Origin: Embiotoca jacksoni
Taxonomy: Eukaryota > Chordata > Actinopteri > Embiotocidae
Reading direction: 5' to 3'
Length of the DNA stretch: 64,000 nucleotides
Assembly: GCA_022577435.1 (NCBI GenBank)
Contig: JAKOON010000003.1
Coordinates: forward strand, 5,041,501-5,105,500
Each line of letters begins with the position of its first letter. Position 1 is the first letter of the stretch. Both the position numbers and the translations under genes were made by a program. This document shows positions 11,852 through 22,861 of this stretch, piece after piece. The notes beneath the pieces are model-generated. The model was not told the origin of the DNA, searched no databases, and saw only the letters and a list, made by a program, of their open reading frames with translations.

Positions 11852-14800
11852 CTGCAGCAAAAGGTTGGGCACAAGCAACAGAGCAGCTGCAGAATTTACC
11901 TCTTGAAACTGAAACATCGTTATAATACTAAGGTTGTTTATTTCTGAAATAAGCCTGAAAAACACCCGCGAGGTTCAACTGTACATTATATACCATTGTT
12001 GTGTTGGTATTTCTGCTATTCCCATCAGGTGGCTTACTGATTTTAGATCAGGGAGAGCACGGATGCATTGTTAATGAGGTGCACAAAGGGATGCAAATAT
12101 CCACTCAGTTATACATGCTTGCATAACTTTACATGTATAATATATACACTGTACCTTCAGCAAATGCATACCATGCACAAGAACGCGTATTCACAGGCTG
12201 TAGTTCCCGAGAAACTTCAAACACTCTTCAAATAGCACAGACCTTTACCTCAGTGTGATTAATGCGGAGTGAAAGATGGCAACGAGGCTTCAAACATTCG
12301 CTAAACAAAATGTATACGTTGCTTTTTGGCCACAATAAAAACAATAATAAATCATTTCTCTATTGAAAAAAAAAAAGCAAACGAAATCGACCATCAACAA
12401 TTCATGATGACCCCTGTACATCCTCCCCCCCTCACCCCCTCACACAGTCAGGCCTTCAGTACCTGGAGAAAGCAGACAGATGGCCATCAGCAGCACATGT
12501 TCCTCCTCGTGCAGGTTGAGCTTCTTCAGGCCCACCTGGAACTTTACCAGCGGCTCCAACAGCTCCAGAGTGTGGCCCGCTAGAGAAGATCAACACATGA
12601 TTACAATCTGTGCAGCTCCACGCTGTCACAGAAGTAAAGCCCTCGAGGGCACGTTACCATCCCTCTCACTCATTAATATTTCATGTTGCCTGTTGGAATC
12701 AGCTGTGAAGATTTGTTTTTTTTGTTTTTTTGCATGCTGTGCATTCTTGGGTTTGTTTTCACTAAGAATTACTGGCTGTCAGCTTTGTTTAATAAACAAA
12801 TTTTAATTTGAATACGTGTGCATGTTATTTCTTAGGGGATCGGCTCCTCTGAAGGTGTGTCAATGAGAAGCAATACAATCCTGATCACATGTTTTCACTG
12901 ATCATTATGAGTGAACCTCCTTTATTTGATTTTTATAGCTGGGTTGTGTATTGAACATCACTGCTTTCCGAGCACTTGCCTGATGGTGCCTGTAGCACAG
13001 AACAACTTTGCACCAAATGATTTGTGAAATCAGTTGTTTCCGCTAATTATTTAATTCAACAGAATTAAACAACTTTCTTATTCTTATGGTGCATTTTTTG
13101 TGGCAATGGTCTTGTACAGTTTACTTGGGTTAAGAAAACATGGATTTTAAAGAGTGGGTGAAAAACGTGTAATTGTTGCTGTGACTGCCATGGTGAAGCT
13201 TTCAGAGACAAGAGTCCATGTGGACGAGTTCAAAACACATGCACTATTGATTACTGCATTCAAATACACATCTATATTCCAGTCATGTTGATGTCAACTA
13301 TTCAGAAATATTTTAAGAAGAGCACAAGAGTGCTTCTCGTCCTGCTTCAGACAGAGCTTGTTCTGTGTGGTGAGCAGGTCATGAGGGACATTCTTTGCTT
13401 GATCCCAGAAATACGGGGTCTTTTTTAAAAAGGCAAATGAAAGTCATGCCCACAGGGGCTTCTGCAGATATGTAGGACTGATTTTGCATCTTTTTGTCTT
13501 TGGGTGTGTACACAGGCCGGTAAGCTTATCTGTACTCCCACACTAATGATACTGTTACCTGCTCAACAGCGGCCTGTTTCCTTCAAGTGCGAAGTGTTAA
13601 TGTGTAACATGCACAGCTTTTCTTCAACTGTCAGCTGAGAAAACTGAGTTGACCGCACAACGGCTTGTCTTCACAGCACTCAACCTACAGACATGGCAGC
13701 GATCAGACTGACCTTTGGTGACATCACTGATCTGGTATTTAAAGTCAGGCGCCCCACAGCTCCAGGACATGTCTTCCAGGTTGAAGCTCTGATTTGAGCG
13801 CAGCATGATCACCTCAATGGCGCTGGACTTGAGCAGAGCAATCTGGTCCTCTGCAGTCAGCTCCCTGCATGGAAAGAAATCATCCATTATGTTCCACAAC
13901 AAGTAAACAAATAAACAAATAGTCCTTAAATCAGGTTAATAATTTAGTGTTGAATGTGTAAAACCAAGTCCCTGCCCACACAGTGTGTTTATATCTGGAA
14001 TATGTTTAGCGCTTGTATAAATCTTTTCAAAGGATTCTTCTTATCAGTGGTTTAATGGGTACGTGTTCAAGGCCATTCACAGTCTTCAACGTTTATCAGT
14101 AATATAGCATGCGGGAAGAACAAAAACATCCAATAATTACTCTGTTTGCTTCCTCCTGCTGTGTGTAGGACACACATGAGTCAAATTGATGTTTTAAATT
14201 GTCACAATTAAAATCCTTCATCTAGTATGTTAAATGTCTTCACATGTTGTGAAATGAAACAAGTGAACTGCAGGAGACATGAGCTGAAACCTGCAGCTCT
14301 TCAGGGGAGGTCTGGGCTCTGCTTTTCAGGGATTAGAGAGCAAATCGTAAGTGGACAAACATTCCAAAGGTGATCCGTCATGTCCATCACTCATTGCCAC
14401 AACTTTCAGGAAATACAGGCCCCGACTGGTCTCAGCCTTGACTTTGGGGTTAACATGTTGTACTCTCGATCTACATCTTTTCTGTTTCTGTATATCACGT
14501 AGTCTTAAAATAACTGGGTCATCGTCGGATACGCAATCTGTGGGTGTACGTGGAACACAGGAGTGTCTTCCTCTAAAGTCAGGCACTCACCGACTAATAT
14601 ACTATACTATACTATGCTATACTATAATTCAAGGACCAGATTTCACACTGACATGAACATGGCACATATAAAACCTCATCCAGTTAAGGAACAACACTAT
14701 GTATTTAGATTTGTTTTTTAATGAGTTGGCCTGTATCTGTAACACATAGCCGGCCAGTAATCTGTGGCCTTTAGACCGCAGCCATCATCATGGCACAACT

Positions 14801-17800
14801 AATAAAAAAACTAAAACAAGTTGGTGTACAAAGCCTTCAACACACATTTAGGTAAAGAGTCACGCAGTAAATAAAAAACATTAGAGGAGGAGTTTCAAAA
14901 CTAAATTTAGGCAAGGACTTGATTTCGTAAGAATTTAACATTTGGTTCAATAAGCAGGACAATTCTCATGCAAACAAACTAAGAAAAAAACAATCAGATA
15001 ATCAGAGGGTTTTCTGCAGACAAAAACATGTATGTAAGCCATGATTAACAATAGACTGCTAAATAAAAAAGACAAAGTCAAAGTGCATCGCAAACAATCC
15101 TGCAAGACTGAAAACAAAATTGGCAACACGTCAATCTTGCATATTCATGGAGTTCTTTATATATTATTTCTAATTTAAAAAATATTTTCTTACAATCTTA
15201 TGAAGATCATCATATACTGTGCTTAGCAAGATCCTTTTTTTGGCCAGCTTAAAGGCCTATGAGTCAAATTCTCCTGATTGTCAGCAGGACCACTGTGACA
15301 GACAGACGCTCCTGACATGCACACACACCTGAACCCAGGGATCATCTTGGCAAAGCCAATGACCTTCTGGATACTATAGGAGACCAGGTCAGCCAGGTGG
15401 GGCAGCATAGAGAAGCTGGAGCCCTCCTCCTCACTGGAGTCTGGGCTGCTGCCCTGCTCCTGGTACATCATCAGCAGGTTGTTGAAGTTCATTTTGGTGT
15501 CGACTGACTCTGCAGTGACCGCAATAAAGAGAGCAGATCAGAGGACAGGAGAGAGCAAAGGGAAAGAAAATAGTTAACATGGTGCATTTGATCATTTCAG
15601 ACATTTTCTCTATAAAATACACTCTGGAATAGAGAGGGCTTGTTGACAGAAAGGATCATCTTAAAATACATGCGCGTCAGGTCAGTAGAAGTGAGAGGAA
15701 TCTTAAATGACAGCTTGGACAACATGTGACACGTGCAGAGCTAGCCGGGGATCTTGGGAGTTATTTGTCTCGGCTGAGTGTTGGCGGGAGGTCACGTGAC
15801 CGTGTCCCTCGCTGTGCTCACTCCATTAGTGATGGCTGCATTGATGAACTGATGTTTACTAGTAAGAGTCAGGTGTCTGCAGGATACAGGTTTATTCACA
15901 GGATTTCCACTGGATTCTCAGTAAAGCAGCCTAACAGATTATATAAGCCATCATGCAAACAAGTGAACTGGAAAATGGAACCATTTTAGGTCAAGTGTTA
16001 ACTCCTAGTATTACTTTTCTCAAAACGTGTCTGCTGATCACGAGAGTTAGAAGATTTATAAGAAAGGGCAAAGCTGCTGAAAAAAAACAACAACAACCTT
16101 TAATTAAATCACTAAGCCAGGGGTGGCCAACCCGTGGCTCCCGAGCCGCATGCGGCTCTTTGCCTGGTTTCATGCGGCTCTTTTACGTTCATATCAACAT
16201 TTGTGTTTGTGGTTTTTTTTTTGTGCGTGTTCGCTTCGCTTGAGTTCAATATGGTATTTTCGTCAAACGCGCATGCGCATGAGGTGAAATTCCGCAAAGC
16301 AGGAGGGGCAAACCCATTCGAGTAAACAATTAGTGTCAATTTCGCTCTCAAAATGGCAGGGAAAAAATGCACAGCTAAACGAAAATATGAAGATGAACAC
16401 ATGACGTTTTTAACAGAGTGGGAAAGTTTATATTTTTTTGTTGAACGTAATGGCAAGCCATTCTGCCTGATATGTCAGACGTCATTAGCGCATTTCAAAG
16501 CTTCAAATCTTCAGCGCCACTTCAGCTCACTCCATGCTAACATCGACCAGGGATTTCCAAAAGGGACTGAACTTCGCAAGCACAAGTTGGACACTTTGAA
16601 AAGTCAGGCAGAAAAGCAGGTACAGTTTTTCCAAAAAATTACGAAGCACTCAGAGACTGTCACGCTTGCATCGTATCAACTGGCTTGGAACATTGCACGG
16701 GCTAAAAAGCCATACAATGAAGGGGAGTTCGTTAAAAAATGCCTCAGTGACGTTGTTGAAATCTTGTCTCCTGAAAACGACAAACTAAAACGGATGGTAT
16801 CAGACATCCAACTGTCCCGCCACACTGTTGAACACAGAATATCGGACATTAACACGGCTATTGAATCACAGTTGCACTCTGACCTTCAAGCATGTGGGTA
16901 TTTTAGTGTCGCATTGGATGAGAGTTGTGACGTACAAGACAAGCCTCAGCTGGCAATATTTGCACGGTCTGTGTCAAAAGATTGTGTGATCAAAGAAGAA
17001 CTCCTTGATGTTGTGCCATTAAAAGACAGAACCCGTGGCATAGATGTGAAAGAAACAATGATGGCTGCATTTGCGAAAGCAAATCTGCCCATACCGAAGC
17101 TAACTGCAATAGCCACGGATGGAGCGTCAGCCATGATCGGATCTGTGAACGGACTTGTGGGGCTGTGCAAAGCTGACCAAACATTTCCCGAGTTTTGGAA
17201 TTTCCACTGCATCATCCACAGGGAGCAACTCGTATCTAAATCATTGAATTTAGACAACGTCATGAAGCCTGTGATGGAAATCGTCAACTACATCCGCACA
17301 CATGCGCTTAACCACAGGCAATTCAAGAATCTCATCGCTGAGCTGGACCAAGGACTTCCAGGTGACCTGCCGCTGCACTGCACTGTGAGGTGGCTGTCAA
17401 AAGGCAAGGTGCTCGCTCGCTTCTTTGAGCTTTTGGATGCCGTGAAACTGTTCATGGAAGAGAAGGACAAGGACTATCCCGAGCTCTCGGACGTCGAGTG
17501 GATTATGGATCTGGCCTTTTTGGTCGACATGCTGTGTCACTTGGACAGACTGAACCTGACCCTGCAGGGTAAGTTAAAAATGCTGCCTGACCTGGTGCAA
17601 AGTGTGTTTGCGTTTGTCAACAAACTGAAGCTGTTCAAGGCGCATATTCAAAAGGGAGATTTAACGCATTTTCCCACTCTGCTAAAAGCCAGCGGGCAAG
17701 TCACCAGTGTCGCCCTGAATAAGCAAAGAGCCAGATATGCAACACTGGTTGAAAACCTGCACGAAAGCTTTGTCATCCGGTTCCGTGATCTACAACTGAA

Positions 17801-20800
17801 AAGGCCACAGATTACGTTCCTCGTTGACCCATTTAATGCGGAGACGGACTGTTTGAAAGCCCCGCTAGTCACAGATGAGGCCGCGGCTGAGTTGGAGATG
17901 ATTGATCTTTGTGAGGAGGACCAACTGAAACCTGCTTTAAGTGAAGGGACCATTGAGTTCTGGGAAAGTGTGCCAATGGAAAAATACCCCAATGTCAAAC
18001 GGGCTGCGCTTAAGATACTGTCAATGTTTGGGTCAACATACGTCTGCGAGTCTGTGTTTTCTACCCTGAAACACGTGAAATCAAAGCATCGATCTGTTCT
18101 GACTGACACCCATGTGAAAGAATTGCTTTGAGTGGCAACAACAGAATACAAGCCAGATTTGAAGAGGATTGTTCAAGGCAAGGAATGCCAGAAGTCGCAC
18201 TAAGCAACATGCATAGTAAGTGAAAAACGCTATTGTAAATTATTATGTTTTTGTTTGTGGACTTTGTTGAACTGAGAGTTTGTGTGTGTGAGACAGTGCA
18301 CACAATGTTCATTGTTGAAAATGACTGGCCTGTGGTCTTAGTACTGTAGGAGTCAATTTCTGTCATTATCATGTTGGTGTGTGACATGATAATGTCACAC
18401 AATAAATTTGGCTGAGCAGAGGTGTGTGTGTAAGAGGAAGGGATGGGGTGATGTTCATGTGTGCCCATGTGTATGATGTGGCTCTTTGCGGTAACACAGT
18501 AAAAAATGTGGCTCTTAGTCTCTGACTGGTTGGCCACCCCTGCACTAAGCAGTCGCCGTCTTCACTTGATCTTACGTGAAGTGTGTGTCGTTTACCTGGA
18601 GAGTGACTGAAGGAGTCAGAGGAGGCATCAGACAGGGAGTGAAGAGAGGCTGCTCTGCTCGCGCTTCGTGTCACTGGGCCTTCGCGCACAGGAGGCTAGA
18701 CAGGAGAAAATGGCACATGTAAGGAGTGCAGTTACTAAAAATACAAACCAAAAATGAAAAGCTGTTTGATCTCAGAAGAATACATATTCAAGCAGGAAAA
18801 CGTCCAGATTCTAATTCAAAAATATAACATGAAGTTTTGTTGCTGAAAAAAATGGGACAGGATTCACAGACTTTGGAGGAGCAAGGATTTAAGTGACCAT
18901 TGGTTATGATTATTTTTGTGCTAAAAGTTAAAAAAAAAATTCTGCTGTTGACTTTTTTCAGAAGAAATAAATAACTGTCACAAGTAAACACTTAAAAGCA
19001 CCATAAAATCGGAGTTCTTTTGAAAGTAATGTCATTATTTTTTATTTCCTGGGACCATTGAAGTGACTATGGCAACATTTTTCAGAAATCTAACGTGGCA
19101 TTTTGTATTTTGTCAATACTAGTTGTTAAATGTGAAATATTTGATTTGATGAGACACAAACCCTAAAACGGCAAAAGTCAGAGTAGGAGTCGTCGTATGT
19201 CTTGTGGTGGGCCTCCACCAGCGAGGAGATGACCTGACTCTGTTCGTCGGAGAGTCGGGGCCGCCGCGCCTCCCGTTCTGCTTCGCGCTGCGCCTCCTCA
19301 TCCTTCCTCCGCTGAATCAGGTCCTTCTTCCTCTGCACTTCCTCGTCTGTCAGAATGACTGGAAGGCCGAGACAAGGGGGAGAGGGACTCGATTAGAATT
19401 ATGAGCACACAGAAAAAATATGCTTTCATAACAAAACAACATGTATAAAGAATGTATTTTTGTCAGAGTAGCCTTAATAAAACAGAACAGAACTCACTTG
19501 AGGCAGAATCAAGGAAACAACTGCAGGATAAAATATAAATATCCAGAAAAGCAGAGTGCACGTACAACATCAAAACTGTTTTAAAATACACCGCCTCTAA
19601 GGCGTTTCAGATGTACTCGTGTTTTACATTGTGATGACAGCTATGTCAATTTTGTGTTGCGTTAAGGGGTGTTGTTATTCTCTGGAGGAAGAAAACGGGA
19701 GGGGATGGGTCCATATGGAGACCCCTGCTGCACACAACAACTAAACGCATTGTCTAGGTTCGCTCCTTGTTGTTCAAGCCACTGAATTAGCTCACAGAGA
19801 CAGAGAGAGAAAAGGGAAAGAAAGAGCTCACTCAACAACATGCTGATGTATTTGCAACAGCAACGCAACTGGCTCCTGTTCACGTACAGTAAATTGTCGT
19901 TACCACCACTCTTGGGGTATTCCCAGAAACACTGGGAAAAAAAACATTCGGCTGGTGAGGGAAGAGATCTTTTCTTAAAAGACTCCCGCGGACAATATAC
20001 GGATATTAGAAGAAAACAAGAATAGATGGAGCTGCTATTGCCTGCAGACTGTGAAAACAAACAAGACTGTGTGGAAAGAAGAGCCCTGCCTAGGTTGTGC
20101 ATAAGGCGTTTAAACTTCAGATGGAGTATACTTACTGTACACAATGTGGGGAAGGCTCCACTAATTCAAACAGAACATGTAAACACTCGATTGGGGCAAA
20201 GACCCAGAGAAACTTGACCTCAGTCCAAATATTGCATAATATTTACAAGAGGGAAAGTAGGCCCCCAAGACAGCAAACACCAGTTGTGTAAATCTTACTA
20301 TCCATTCAACAAAAAGAAACAAGATTGAGTATTTTTCCAACAAAAAATGACATATAATGGAATTAATGCACAGTAGAAAACATTAATGTATACATTGTCT
20401 AAGTGGGAAGCTGGTCTTGGATCAGTACAGGATGTAATATTGATACATATTCAGCATGCTAAGCCACAAAAACCACCGCCTCATTATACCAAGCTCTGTA
20501 TACTAATTAATCACATGATTTATAATAACAATCAAGCACTGAGCCCAACAGGCTGAGCTCCGATCCACCTTCAAAACCTAAATAACGCCTCTATTTAATA
20601 CCGGCAGGTTCAAGTAATGCTCTGAAGACATATGGGTCATCTGTCATACTTACACTCTTTCATCATGCCAATGTCCACACAGCGCTTGAGGCGGCATGCC
20701 TGGCAGTGGCGCCTGTTGTCCTTGGTGATGGTGCAACTGCCGTTAAAGGGACATGTGAAGGTGGCCTTGCGCTTCATACTGCGCCTGAAGAAATTGCATA

Positions 20801-21528
20801 CATTTTACAGCCCATTAAAATACAAACCCAGTGAAGTCCGTGAGCAAAGAAAAATGAAATCCGAAGAACTCATTGAATTTATTAGGAATTAAACATTTTT
20901 CTCCAGGCTTTATGTCTGTGCCTGAACATGTGTTATTATACTTATAATAGAGCTATTTGCAAATAATTTTGATTTCACACCGTCACCTTTGAGAGTGTTT
21001 TGCACAAATAATAACTATGGCCTGGAGGGGATAAATATTTGTGTCATTCAGGCCTGGTACCGAGTGAAACAGTCCAACTATAGATGAGTGCCAAGGAATC
21101 CAGGGGTAAAAGATGAGTCTTGCCAAACGGTGATGCAAAGCATAATGATTTAGTCAGTGTTGGAAATGTATGTATGAACATTTATACACAGATGTGAGCA
21201 AAAACACAGACACACACACACGCTCCTCGAGAGTTCAAACGGAGGCCATCTGCGAGACGAGGAAGGAGATTATCAAACATCCGTCTTTTTTTCTCCTCTC
21301 CCCTCGAATATCAACACTGGTGAGAGGAACAGACGCAGATGGACGGATACATCAAACACACACAAGCTCACACAATCATGACTTGCTCCAGTTTTGTCTT
21401 TGGTTAAATTGGAAACTCATGTCTGTATCAATGAGCAGAGAGCAGCCAGGGCATTAACTATAAGACCGAGCTCATTTGTATTCTCGACCTGCTGCTGAGC
21501 ATTAGTGCAAACACTAATTTTTTTCAGT

Positions 21529-21596
<68 letters not shown>

Positions 21597-21991
21597 CCGA
21601 TCCAACTGTGGGCGGCAATTAGATTTTATGTATGTAAGCATGTGGGTGGTCATTATATAAGCAATTTCAGATGCGTGTTTGTATCATGTGTTAATAACGT
21701 GGTCAATATGTACTTTCTTTTTTCCATCAGGGTAGTTTTAGCTTTAGCGTCAGCTACTCAAAGGATACTTAGTGTTTGCATTTATTGTGCACACAAGAAT
21801 TTATCTCCGTTTTGACTTCACAAACTGGTGCATGCATCTGTGTACCTGAAAAATCCCTTGCAGCCCTCACAGGTCATGGCGTTAAAGTGGAAGCCGGTGG
21901 CTTTGTCACCACACACGCCGCAGATCCGTGGCATGTTCCTGTCAAACTCGTCAGGGGCCAGAGTGGACGTACTCACAACCGTGGGCTCCAT
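11598..21991 (-). CDS. vdr: Vitamin D receptor (nuclear receptor NR1I1), complete coding region, 8 exons
   Basis: Coding exons in transcript order: 21991-21846, 20784-20654, 19358-19162, 18695-18596, 15509-15329, 13864-13713, 12579-12463, 11851-11598. Every junction is GT-AG, phases are continuous, and the sum gives 425 aa (about 427 in mammals). The two zinc fingers (about residues 24-92) contain the P-box CEGCKGFF. The ligand-binding domain runs from about residue 145 to the end. Ligand-contact residues known from human VDR are present: Ser237, Arg274, Ser278, Trp286, His305 and His395 (397 in human). The C-terminal AF-2 helix reads PLVLEVFGSEVS. Family role: nuclear receptor for 1,25-dihydroxyvitamin D3, acting as an RXR heterodimer on DR3 elements. 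The short N-terminus and the hinge suggest the teleost vdrb copy rather than vdra, but this is from memory and uncertain. The start ATG aligns with the usual vertebrate start, two bases inside its exon. Confidence 0.97.
12463..12579 (-). CDS. vdr: vdr coding exon 7: ligand-domain helices 6-8
   Basis: 117 bp reading GHTLELLEPLVKFQVGLKKL and HEEEHVLLMAICLLSP, with the ligand contact His305. Confidence 0.96.
13713..13864 (-). CDS. vdr: vdr coding exon 6: ligand-domain helices 4-5
   Basis: 152 bp reading ELTAEDQIALLKSSAIEV then IMLRSNQSF, with the ligand contacts Arg274, Ser278 and Trp286, ending SDVTK. Confidence 0.96.
14598..14631. repeat. (CTATA)n pentanucleotide repeat
   Basis: Five or six slightly varied ACTAT units in a vdr intron. 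Confidence 0.85.
15329..15509 (-). CDS. vdr: vdr coding exon 5: insertion loop and ligand-domain helices 2-3
   Basis: 181 bp. It includes the variable acidic/serine loop (GSSPDSSEEEG) followed by the invariant SMLPHLADLVSYSIQKVIGF and AKMIPGF, with Ser237. The donor runs straight into a short GTGTGTGTG stretch. Confidence 0.95.
16118..16132. repeat. hAT left terminal inverted repeat
   Basis: CAGGGGTGGCCAACC, exact complement of the right end; preceded by target duplication CACTAAGC at 16,110-16,117. Confidence 0.95.
16149..16182 (+). repeat. Left subterminal repeat pair of the hAT element
   Basis: Two copies of CATGCGGCTCTT (16,149-16,160 and 16,171-16,182), 22 bp apart. Related copies in the same orientation lie near the right end (18,475-18,486 and 18,505-18,516). 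Such motifs usually bind transposase. Confidence 0.7.
16353..18131 (+). CDS. hAT transposase, 592 aa, BED-type zinc finger
   Basis: A single exon from ATG to TGA with no internal stop. The N-terminus has a BED-like finger (about residues 34-60: FCLICQ, then HFSSLH). The RNase-H-like core shows ALDES (first Asp, about residue 188) and IATDGAS (second Asp, about 255), then FHCIIHREQL. The C-terminal hAT dimerisation region contains MFGSTYVCESVFS with a conserved Glu that probably completes the DDE triad. It cuts and pastes the element at its terminal repeats. A domesticated host gene is the alternative, but the surrounding repeats and target duplication favour an element-encoded enzyme. Whether it is active cannot be judged. 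Confidence 0.92.
   Translation: MAGKKCTAKRKYEDEHMTFLTEWESLYFFVERNGKPFCLICQTSLAHFKASNLQRHFSSLHANIDQGFPKGTELRKHKLDTLKSQAEKQVQFFQKITKHSETVTLASYQLAWNIARAKKPYNEGEFVKKCLSDVVEILSPENDKLKRMVSDIQLSRHTVEHRISDINTAIESQLHSDLQACGYFSVALDESCDVQDKPQLAIFARSVSKDCVIKEELLDVVPLKDRTRGIDVKETMMAAFAKANLPIPKLTAIATDGASAMIGSVNGLVGLCKADQTFPEFWNFHCIIHREQLVSKSLNLDNVMKPVMEIVNYIRTHALNHRQFKNLIAELDQGLPGDLPLHCTVRWLSKGKVLARFFELLDAVKLFMEEKDKDYPELSDVEWIMDLAFLVDMLCHLDRLNLTLQGKLKMLPDLVQSVFAFVNKLKLFKAHIQKGDLTHFPTLLKASGQVTSVALNKQRARYATLVENLHESFVIRFRDLQLKRPQITFLVDPFNAETDCLKAPLVTDEAAAELEMIDLCEEDQLKPALSEGTIEFWESVPMEKYPNVKRAALKILSMFGSTYVCESVFSTLKHVKSKHRSVLTDTHVKELL
18528..18542. repeat. hAT right terminal inverted repeat
   Basis: GGTTGGCCACCCCTG, matching the left end over all 15 bases; followed by the second CACTAAGC copy at 18,543-18,550. 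Confidence 0.95.
18596..18695 (-). CDS. vdr: vdr coding exon 4: hinge, serine-rich
   Basis: 100 bp, beginning PPVREGPVTR and ending DSFSHSP plus one base, donor CCAG|GTAAAC. The hAT insertion sits only about 50 bp downstream of this donor. Confidence 0.93.
19162..19358 (-). CDS. vdr: vdr coding exon 3: DBD C-terminal extension and hinge
   Basis: 197 bp. It starts with TC completing Phe, reads ILTDEEVQRKKDLIQRRKDE, continues through a charged helix, and ends at the ligand-domain entry TYDDSYSDFCRFR. Confidence 0.94.
20654..20784 (-). CDS. vdr: vdr coding exon 2: second zinc finger
   Basis: 131 bp, phase 2 in and phase 1 out. It encodes the RRSMKRKATFTCPFNGSC stretch and the CQACRLKRC second finger with the D-box dimer interface, ending at GMMKE before GTAAGT. 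Confidence 0.95.
21530..21595. repeat. (GT)n microsatellite in a vdr intron
   Basis: About 33 uninterrupted GT units between the two zinc-finger exons. Confidence 0.97.
21846..21991 (-). CDS. vdr: vdr coding exon 1: start codon and first zinc finger
   Basis: The exon begins at 21,993 after a pyrimidine-rich TTTAG acceptor. ATG is 21,991-21,989. It encodes a short A/B region, then C24-x2-C27 and C41-x2-C44 of the first zinc finger, including the DNA-reading P-box. It ends with two bases of an Arg codon before the donor AG|GTACAC. Confidence 0.95.
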
Positions 21992-22825
21992 CACTAAACA
22001 GGGAGGGAAAAACAGCAGGAAATAAAAGGAAAGATGAATCCAGCTTCTGGATTGTTCACTTAACTTTGTAATTTTTCCACCAACCACAAAAAAAAAAAAA
22101 AAAAGAAAAGAACTAAAATTGCCTGCCAAGTTCTATTATTTGAAGTAAATTAATAGATATTTTCTGTTCTATTATAATCTGTTCTGTGTTGCATTACCCT
22201 GCATATCAGGGAACAAAAATAATAAAAGTCAAATTATATCTAAAAATCTTATCTATTTCTATTTTATGAAGGTTACTGGAAACACCTTCCCATCTCTTTT
22301 CATCCGTCTCCTTGCCAACCAAACTATGTCCCTTCCAGACAGGACAGATTTAGCTCCCCAGACTACCCATTGGACGTGAACTTAACTCCTGTGTGTTTGT
22401 GCCGGGGTGAGGAACTGGAGCCACACGAATCAAGTGGAAAAACACTCGTTTCCAAAAAAAAAAAGAAAGAAAGAAATGCAGGATCTCGGTTACATTTGAT
22501 TTCATAGCACTCTGAGTGTCTATTTCCCTTAACAGCCTTGTGAGAGGGAGGGAAAAAAAGGCATGTCACCACAAGGCAAGCATCCTCATAAACAAACAAT
22601 CACTGTCCTTTTCACAAAGCTCCTTTCTTATTTCTTTCTTTGCTTCCACTGCAGAGTGAAAGCGAAGCAAATGATGGAGGAAGGAGGAGGAAGAAGGAGG
22701 AAAGAGGGGGAACTGAACCAAGACAAACCTCAACAAACTGACAAATCAACAAGCTAATGAGGTAAAGGCCCAACTGAATAATTTAAAATAATTTGGCAGA
22801 GCTCTCCATCATTCACGTCTAATTA

Positions 22826-22861
22826 AAAAATAAATAAATAAATAAATAAAATAAAATAAAA
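22826..22861. repeat. (AAAT)n/(AAAAT)n repeat
   Basis: Tetra- and pentanucleotide A-rich units upstream of the vdr start exon. Confidence 0.85.

Larger units (their letters stand above)
16118..18542 (+). mobile_element. hAT-family DNA transposon, apparently complete, inserted in a vdr intron
   Basis: 2,425 bp bounded by terminal inverted repeats CAGGGGTGGCCAACC and GGTTGGCCACCCCTG (15/15), flanked by the perfect 8-bp target duplication CACTAAGC (16,110-16,117 and 18,543-18,550), the size hAT elements make. It carries one uninterrupted transposase ORF in the orientation opposite to vdr. Intact coding and identical duplications argue for a young insertion. The protein resembles the ZBED5/GTF2IRD2-like Charlie-type hAT group by recollection. 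Confidence 0.95.

Noticed and set aside
17648..18151. 167-aa minus-strand ORF inside the hAT element
   Set aside because: Antisense shadow of the transposase ORF.
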